Positions 56,703 to 64,000 of a DNA stretch of 64,000 nt are shown in pieces. Source of the stretch: Paracentrotus lividus (taxonomy: Eukaryota; Echinodermata; Echinoidea; Camarodonta; Echinidae). A program made the position numbers and the translations under genes. Numbering within the stretch: the first letter of the stretch is position 1; every line of letters begins with the position of its first letter. Below the pieces are notes generated by a model. It was not told the origin of the DNA, searched no databases, and saw nothing but the letters and a program-made list of their open reading frames with translations. Location of the stretch: the NCBI GenBank assembly GCA_940671915.1, contig CALNVZ010003426.1:39981217-40045216 (forward strand), read 5' to 3'.

Positions 56703-59027
56703 GAGTTAATGCACTTCAGGCTCTCTGCATACAACTTTATTGTATAAGAAGGCCTTCTGAATGCCTATAAGGTAACAGTATATGCTGCACATATTTGTGA
56801 AAGGGTTTTCTTTTCCATGGAAGGCCTTGTATTTTCATTTTTATAAATTGATGGTGTTTTTGAACATTTTAGGCTAATTATTATGGAAGGTGAAAAGTGC
56901 TTCGATTTCAGCCATCAGTGTTGAATTTGATTGCATTTCACCCCTGAAAGATTTAATTTGAACAGTAAAGAAGTAAGTAATGTCTTTGTATTAATTATGC
57001 TGCAGTCACACAGACACTCATACGTAATGATACGTTTGTGTTGTTTTAATCTTATTTCATCTTCTATTCTATCATTTCTTATGTATTTCTTTGTTTTACC
57101 GAATGAATGAAATCATCAATATTTCCACTGCTGACAATGACGGGTAGGCATCCGTGGGGATCCGCAGAAAAGAAAATAAGTTTTGGACGCAACCGGACGT
57201 AACTCAACGTAAGTGTCTGTGTGACTGAAGCATGAGGTTTTGCAAGAAAGGGGATTTGTTATCTAGTTGGATTAGATCTGTGACAGTTTTCCTGACTGTT
57301 CAGTCCATATGCCACAGATTCAGCACTAACTTGGCTTATGAATATTTCAAAATTAATACAAGAAATTGACATAAAATATATAGGAGGCTTTCAGAAACAT
57401 TTTTTTATCTAATGACAAGCCACATCCATAAGTAGTTTACAAGCTAAACTAGAAGGTGCACTTGTGAGGAATTTTTATGATTGTTTTTGAAATGGTAATA
57501 TATTATGACTTTTGTCTTTCTTTAAAGTGTAAAAATATCTAAAGCTCTATCTGTTTTTAAATGCAAGAGTGATGAACAATTGTTTTTGGGTGCAAAGAAG
57601 ATGTAGTAGGAAAGTTCAAATCAGCTATTTTATGTCTTTTTTTTACATGTCATTCCAGTTTTACTGCATTATTAACTATTGCTGATGGAAATACTATGAA
57701 AAGGAAAGGTCAGAAAAAGAAGTGCGAAAGATGTAATGTGGACAATTTGCAATGTACTTGGATGTGTGTGAATTTAGTGTAATAGCATATTGCTATACAT
57801 GTTATGTGTGGTATGTGTTAAACTGTGTTTTTGCATGAAAACATAGAAAAACTCCAGGCTGAGTACATTGTACATTTGTGCTTTTGTGTTTATCAGGTTT
57901 GCAATCATGGCAATCGGATTTTTGTGCTATCAAAGTTGACACGATTGAAGCTTTACTTCCTACATTTTTATAGATTCAATTATGATAATAATTAATTTTA
58001 TATACTTCTTAATAAGAATTTATTCAAGACTTTATTTGAAATATTAGTTATTGATATTTTTTAATTACTATTGATCAGTTTTATATGCATATTCATCATT
58101 CAATGTGAATGAATTATTATATTTCAATTTTTTGGTTGTTTTCTCATTTATAATTATTTTCTATTTTACAAATACACTGTATTTAAATTACCTTTTTCTT
58201 ACTTGCTGAATATATTCAGTTTACAAGTTGTCACATCATCTCTACTTACATTCTGGTTGTGCATATATTACCATTTATTTTTTATTACATTACATTACTG
58301 CTAAACATCGGATTTATGTTGAGAAATAGGTATGAGAAATAACTATTTTATACACTTCACTCAGATGTAATCAATATAGTATTCACATTTAGGTATTAAT
58401 TTTTTGGTATTCATCAGGTCTAAGGATCATAATTATGCTCTGTAGTATTAAAACAGAAAATTAGATGAACTGTAAATGAGAAAAAATGTGTTACCAAAGG
58501 CCACTTATTGTGCACATAAGAGTTGTGTAGAGGCAAACTGTATTCACTATATGATGTACAGTATAAAGGACATTTTGAATGTTCTCCAATTTTCAAATTT
58601 GTACTTTATGATCATCACTTATTTCTGAAATTAAAACACGTATTTATTGAATTCTAGGGATTGATCTATAAAGACTTCTTGTGAATCCAGTTCAGTTTAA
58701 TCAATAGGTACTGAATTGACAAATGAATTGTGATGACTTGAAATTTATACCTTGAAATGGATGTGGAAGTACTTGATTGAGATATCTCTGTATTATTCAT
58801 GGTAATCTGTGACAGGCGCATACCAGATGTACATTAACTTTGTTCATTAATGAGTAGCTAAAATGTACTACCACTAGGTTCATCATATATCTTACCCTTC
58901 TCACACTCCCTCTCTCTTTCTCCCCATTCTCTATTCCTTTCCGCTCCACTCCTCCCACCTCTTTCTCACCCACTTTCTCTCTCGCTCTCTCTCCCTTCTC
59001 TGCTTTATCTCTCACTATCCATTTCTT

Positions 59028-59058
<31 letters not shown>

Positions 59059-60549
59059 CTCTTTAATACTCACGCACACTCTGAAAAACACTCAAATATT
59101 GTGAAGGAGGTTCACAATTTATGGTTCACATAATTCTGTCTTTGTCAATTTGATACCATTTGAGGTTCAAAACCAAAAGGGCATTAACCAACAGTAAGGC
59201 CCTTCTGGCTTTCAAATGACAAAACAATATTTCACATCATGTAACATGTTCCCTTTTTGCTTTATCAAAACTGAATTATGTTTTCCATTTGAAATAGATA
59301 TGTCATTTTATATATAAATAATGTCGTGCAAAGTTGGTGTTTGTAAATATTGTACAAGTGTAATAATTTATGACAGCAATTGTTTTTTGTGTACATGTAC
59401 AAAACAAAGTCACAACTATAAGGTCTCGTCTCATTGTCTACATTTTGTACCTAGAAATACGAGTTTATCAAGATGTTATATGATTAATGGGGATCTGTTT
59501 GTTCTGCTTGAAATAATGTTAGAGTACTTATAAATCATAAGGCCATCACAAGTATTTATTCCTATGATTGATGAAAGAAGAGAATACAGTATAGGTAATT
59601 TTTGTAGTAGATAATTATTATCAAAGTAAAGTTATTTGAAATTTCACGTAAAATGCATTTCATTTGTTTTCATTTCTGGTATATAGGATGTCTGACTGTT
59701 TCATTGTGTCTTCAGTGATTAATTCAATTTCATCGTGGGTTAGGTCACTGTTTGATTAGTAGATTGAATACCTGTAGTTTAGTTTTGACTTGAATGCATA
59801 ATTTCACATACTGATTAGTTAAGTTATTGATTGATTGGCTGCAAGTTACTATTTGGTGGGTTAAGAGAAAGTATGATTAGTTTAATATGATGGTGGGTTA
59901 TGTGTGTGATTTATTGGTAGATTGAAAAGGTCAGTTTGTGTTTGAATGGATAATTCAAATTATTAATTCAGTAATATTGATCTGGTTTAAGAGCTGTTGC
60001 CTGTTTGGTTGAAATAATGTCTGATTGTTTCAATTTGATGGATTGCAGAGATGAGTGTTTGATTGGTAGATTGCGTTCATCATGTTAGTTATTGTGCAGA
60101 TCGATCATTACTTGGTAAATCATATTTTGTTGGATCAATAACCTGTCCGTCGAATCGTCTATTGGTAAAGGGATATTTTTTTTTTTAATAGTTGGCGGTC
60201 TGAAAGAAATAATGAATGGAAGAAGAATAAAACAACGTATAAAAGGATACCTCCTTGATCAAAAATTGCTACGACAAATCGAATGGTGTTACAACCACTT
60301 CTACATCTTCCCCGGTCTATAATAACATCTCATTAAGGGTATACGTTCATGTAGTTGGAGTTAAAGAACGCTATATAAAGCTATGTTTATTTGCTTTGCC
60401 CGCGTACGTATGTGACTTAGAAGCTTTTAAAAAAATTATGACTCCGCTGCCTTTCACAGTGAAAAGGGATTGTATTTAAAAGTGCAAGGTAAGCGAACAG
60501 AAATTGAATTGAGTTCTCTACCCCCACAAACTCTACGTTCGTATGCTTA
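56703..60549. other. Non-coding AT-rich stretch
   Basis: Downstream of the gene; long A/T-rich sequence without exon signals. Between 59670 and 60130 the words TGATTAGTT, GATTGATTG and TTGATTGGTAG recur loosely, like a decayed short tandem repeat. A CT-rich tract lies at about 58905-59065. Confidence 0.5.
58905..59065. repeat. CT-rich tract with (CT)n core
   Basis: Pyrimidine-rich sequence ending in an uninterrupted CT run at about 59026-59056; gives artefactual Arg/Glu frames on the minus strand. Confidence 0.9.
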
Positions 60550-60551
60550 TA

Positions 60552-61083
60552 CAGTGCGTCCCAGAAAATAAATTCAAATTTTATAGCCTCATGTTAACAT
60601 TTTGAAACTTGTGTGACCTTGATATTTATTTCACAATAAATAGTAAGCCACATTCTGTTAAATGATACCAAACTTATAGTCTTTTGCCGTGACGGATGAC
60701 TGAGCACTTGGGATATAAAAAAACAAGCGTAAAAATCGCCTTGTCCCAAGTTTGGGCAAAAGCTGCCCCTGAATTTCAATAGTCAAAGGAATAGTTTGTC
60801 CCTTATGAATGGGCTCAGGAATTCTTACCTCAAACATTGAATGATCAGAAAGCCAAGGTTTCTCCTGAAAAAAAAAAATGGTACAAAGCGTTTTTGACCA
60901 AAGTTTTTTTTTAAAGACTCAAGTGCTCAGTCATCCATGACAGTAAAGGAATAACTTTTGGTATCACTGAATAGAATAAGAGTCATTCTTTGTCATGATA
61001 TAAAAAGCAATGACACATATAACTTATAGAATTTTAATAATAAGGCTCTCAAAGTTAGGTTTACTTTTATTTAGGACGCACTG
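60552..61083. mobile_element. Tc1/mariner-type MITE (532 bp)
   Basis: Exact terminal inverted repeats CAGTGCGTCC...GGACGCACTG are flanked by TA on both sides (60550-60551, 61084-61085), the mariner target duplication. Subterminal arms also pair, for example GGATGACTGAGCACTTG with CAAGTGCTCAGTCATCC. No transposase frame; it would need a transposase supplied elsewhere. Confidence 0.82.
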
Positions 61084-61759
61084 TAGTGGTCTTTTCATTA
61101 AAATTATCAAACCATTCTTCAACTTCACCTCCCCCTCTTTCACCTTTCCTCCCTCAACAATTATATGAAAAATAAATAAAAATAAATAAATAAATAAAAA
61201 AAATATATATTTTTCTCGTTCACTCACATGTCTTACTCCCATATTTGATTTCTCTATTCTATTCCTCTCTTCCAGCCACTCATTCTTGTGCTACATGTAT
61301 GTGGTCAGGCATGTTATGCTTTGTATAAATTTGGAAAGATTCAACTTCCAACGGCTCCCTCTCTTGTCTAATTCCTGTAAACTGGGGATCAGGAGTTGAT
61401 GGCACAGAAATATTTCTGTGGTTGATGGTGGGGTAAAGTAAAGCACTCATGGGCGATTCCATGCTTCTTTTTTTTTTTTCTCTCTCTTCCATTTTTTTTT
61501 TTTTTTTTTTTTTGGGGGGGGGGGGTGTTTCTTTTGTTTTGTTTTTCCTCCTTTTATTTCAGTGTCCTTTACGACACAGTACTATTTTCATTTCTATTGT
61601 ATTCTATTGTAATCGAGTCAAGTTAAGTTTTGGTTTTTGTACACTTCTGGTACTACTTGAGGATCAACACCAATCAGGCAAATATGTTTTTTGTTTTCTT
61701 GTCAAAAAGAGGTGAAATGTTATCAAATATCCCGTACAACACAGCATGCAATCGCCCTC

Positions 61760-61850
61760 ATAATAAACTCGGCATCAGTCTACAGACCGAGTCTGATCGG
61801 AAACAGGTTCAAATTCCAGTCACGCGTCTTTCAGAATGGGGACGGTTACA
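61760..61850 (+). repeat. Possible SINE fragment
   Basis: AGGTTCAAATTCCAGTCACG is B-box-like, and GCGTCTTTCAGAATGGGGAC resembles a segment seen in marine-invertebrate SINEs. Short and diverged; weak call. Confidence 0.25.
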
Positions 61851-61852
61851 TA

Positions 61853-62170
61853 CACTGTAAAAAAAAAAAAGAAAATACAGAAAAAATACAGCAAAGTGAT
61901 GTCAGCAGAGTCGCCATACAAAAATGTAATTTAAAATACAGTTTTGCTGTAAATTTCTCCCTTAAAAATTAATGAAAGAGAAGAAAAAATATTATTAGAG
62001 TTTTATAGCATACATATTTGGTTAAAACGGAACAAATGTGTTACTCCTGATGTATATTTTGTATTTCTCACGTAATTATTTGCAGGAGAAACTTACCACA
62101 AATTACATTTTTTTATGGCGACTCTGCTGACAGCAGATTTGCTGTAAAAATACATATATTTTTTACAGTG
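61853..62170. mobile_element. Second TA-flanked MITE (318 bp)
   Basis: CACTGTAAAAAA at the left and TTTTTTACAGTG at the right are inverted termini, flanked by TA (61851-61852, 62171-62172). Arms continue with TCAGCAGAGTCGCCATA paired to TATGGCGACTCTGCTGA. No coding frame. Different termini from the element at 60552, so a separate family. Confidence 0.8.
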
Positions 62171-62790
62171 TACGTGAATAATCATCTGATTGATGCAAGC
62201 CTAACAAAACCTAATCAACTAAACAACCATCATTCACCAGTTCGATACAATAGTGAGAAGTTCAATAAAAATTGATATTCAAATATATTTTAAAATCGAT
62301 TTATTTTCAGACACAATATCATAAATATCTTTGTGCATCATAGTGATTGTCAAGTACTAAAAATCTCAAATAATATCAATTCTAATCAAATGGTAATCAT
62401 TGTTTAAGTAAACAATGTAAAATGGATAGATTTAACATAAATTAATCCGGAGCGCTAGTCCGAACTTAATGAAACATAAAATGTTGTATTTAATGTCACA
62501 TAATGTCAATTATTAAATTTCAGGCATTGATAAAGATCACAAACGAACATAAACAATGGAAATAAGAAATATCAACGCATGTGGCCTAGGATAACCAAAA
62601 GAAAAAAAGATTCCTATTTAATAGGTTCTTACAATTATTTTTGAAAAAGAAATTATTTTCAAGAAAGGTTCCACAAATTTGTTTAGCCCTAAGAACAATG
62701 GCATTTAAAAGTTACTATTATAAAAACATTCAATACATAGAGATAATATGATAATAATGCTACTAATAATTATTATCTTCTGTACAGCAC

Positions 62791-62850
62791 ATATCATATC
62801 ATATCATATCATATCATATCATATCATATCATATCATATCATATCATATC
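62791..62850. repeat. ATATC pentanucleotide microsatellite (12 units)
   Basis: Twelve perfect tandem copies of ATATC. Length polymorphism is likely. Confidence 0.97.
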
Positions 62851-63214
62851 ATTAATGACTCTTCGGACTTCGAACAGAATAACAAAACCATTACTGCGAC
62901 GTAACACACCAGATTAAATAACCTTTCGAGTGTATGATTGTCATTTGAGTGTATTTTCAAATTGTAGCACAAATTGATTTTTATAAATAAAGATGCATAA
63001 CTCTTGCGTACAGAAACTACAATATGATATTTGCGTAGCAAGTAATAATTGATTGTAGTGAAATAATAATATTGCACAATATTTAATAAACTTAGGTAAA
63101 CGAAGGTACACTGTTCGTCATAAAGGTGGAATATTTTTTTTCTGGCTCAAGCGACATTATGTTGCTCCGTTATTATTTCTTGAATGGGTTTGTCACCGCT
63201 TTCACTTTCTGGGA

Positions 63215-63999
63215 TCCTGGGTATATCTTGGACGTTCCCTCAACCCTTTCCGGGGATTTTTCTTTAAATAGTTTGTCACCTCCAGAAGATGGCCATTTTC
63301 GTCATTTTGTCTTATTTTGGGGCCCTTTCTTGTTCACGCGACCCACCAAGGCCCCACTCAGTCCTACCCCAAGGAAACACGTCTGAGGTGGAGATTTGTT
63401 ATTGTTCTTTCAATTAAATCTAGATTTATGGTTACAGGCTCGACTCTTTTGTCTACGGGAGGGGTAAAAATTTATTTTGATTGGGGTTCAACATTGATTT
63501 TATTCATTTTTACACCATGGAAATTTCTATCTTGCCTAAATTGTATTGTAAAATCTCAACCAAACATAAATCAAAATAAAATATTATCAATAATGACTGT
63601 TTACAGCCTTGTCATCAAGGCTAAACAAAATTTAAGGGGGAAATGATGATATTTAAGGGTTAAAGGTGGTTTTTCATTTCTTTTGTTTTCAGCATAAAGA
63701 TGGAATAAATCATTTCGAATTTCCACCAATCTCGTTTTTTACTTCAACCCCTCCCCTAGACAAGAGACCTTAGCCTGTCCCCAGAAATATAGATTTAACT
63801 TAAAGTACAATATAAAAACAGTACACCTCAGTCGCTTTTCCTGGGGGTAGGACTGAGGGGGGCTCGATCGGCCGGGAAAACAAAAAGGGGCCCCAAAATG
63901 AGAAAAAATGACAGAAATGGGCATCACGGGGGTTGACAAACCTTTTTTGGAAAAAGGTCTACATGAAGGGTTGGGAGAATGTCCAAGATATAGCCAGGG
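63215..63999. repeat. Large foldback element with about 180-bp arms, truncated by the window
   Basis: The left arm (63215-63395: TGGGTATATCTTGGAC..., TTTTGGGGCCC..., CTCAGTCCTACCCCAAGGAAA) is mirrored by the right arm (63818-63999: TTTCCTGGGGGTAGGACTGAG..., GGGGCCCCAAAATGAG, GTCCAAGATATAGCCA), at roughly 75-85 percent by eye. The right border lies beyond the window. Frames of 86-109 codons across it have no recognisable domain. Confidence 0.7.
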
Positions 64000-64000
64000 T

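Noticed and set aside
62791..62850. Regular repeats that might suggest a CRISPR-like array
   Set aside because: A simple ATATC pentanucleotide microsatellite without spacers; the genome is eukaryotic.
63126..63646. Frames of 86 and 109 codons as a membrane protein gene
   Set aside because: They lie in one arm and the centre of a large inverted repeat, mix hydrophobic and random text, and show no splice sites or domain.

Overview
The window reads as nuclear DNA from a marine deuterostome, most likely an echinoderm of sea-urchin type. It is AT-rich and intron-rich. It is packed with the palindromes TACATGTA and TAGGCCTA, GA/CT microsatellites, a tRNA-derived SINE, small foldback transposons, a LINE, a Ty3/gypsy-type LTR element and fragments of THAP and DUF3504 (Crypton-related) genes. 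There is no bacterial-style gene layout. The species call is inference from composition and repeat content; no marker gene fixes it.

The one gene I can assemble with confidence is a Bcl-2 family gene on the + strand. Its five 3' exons (43593-43805, 44376-44615, 45031-45095, 47541-47804, 54734-54793) have canonical splice sites and compatible phases. They encode an acidic linker, a BH3 helix with core LAMIGDQALREY, a helical bundle without the BH1 NWGR signature, a BH2 motif ending WLDSQGGW, and a short acidic tail with no membrane anchor. This pattern fits Bcl-2-like 14 (Bcl-G) best. A large upstream exon (about 23409-25235) with a disordered, basic N-terminal part and an E/K/R coiled coil is probably the N-terminal half. 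Candidate exons at 3149-3229, 10637-10805 and 30197-30273 may also belong to it, which would make the gene about 50 kb long.

Layout: 1-10.6 kb, promoter-like and non-coding DNA with microsatellites; 10.6-10.8 kb, candidate exon; 11.3-15.4 kb, a decayed LINE bracketed by a 10-bp target-site duplication; 15.4-23.4 kb, intron-like DNA; 23.4-25.2 kb, large exon; 25.8-26.1 kb, THAP remnant; 26-30 kb, intron-like; 30.2-33.3 kb, coding-like but frame-broken block; 34.0-41.2 kb, LTR element on the minus strand with about 1.9-kb LTRs and no recognisable reverse transcriptase; 41.3-42.9 kb, inverted noisy copy of the large exon plus an LTR tip; 43.3 kb, SINE; 43.6-54.8 kb, Bcl-2 exons, interrupted by a near-identical direct repeat (45.6-49.4 and 49.4-53.4 kb) carrying a DUF3504 first exon; 55.9-64 kb, a cluster of foldback/MITE elements.

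Much of 24-25.5, 31-42.9 and 49.4-52.9 kb carries dense one-base insertions and deletions compared with its other copy. The 100-N and 25-N gaps lie at the edges of these stretches. I read them as unpolished long-read gap fill, so several apparent duplications and frameshifts are probably assembly artefacts rather than biology.
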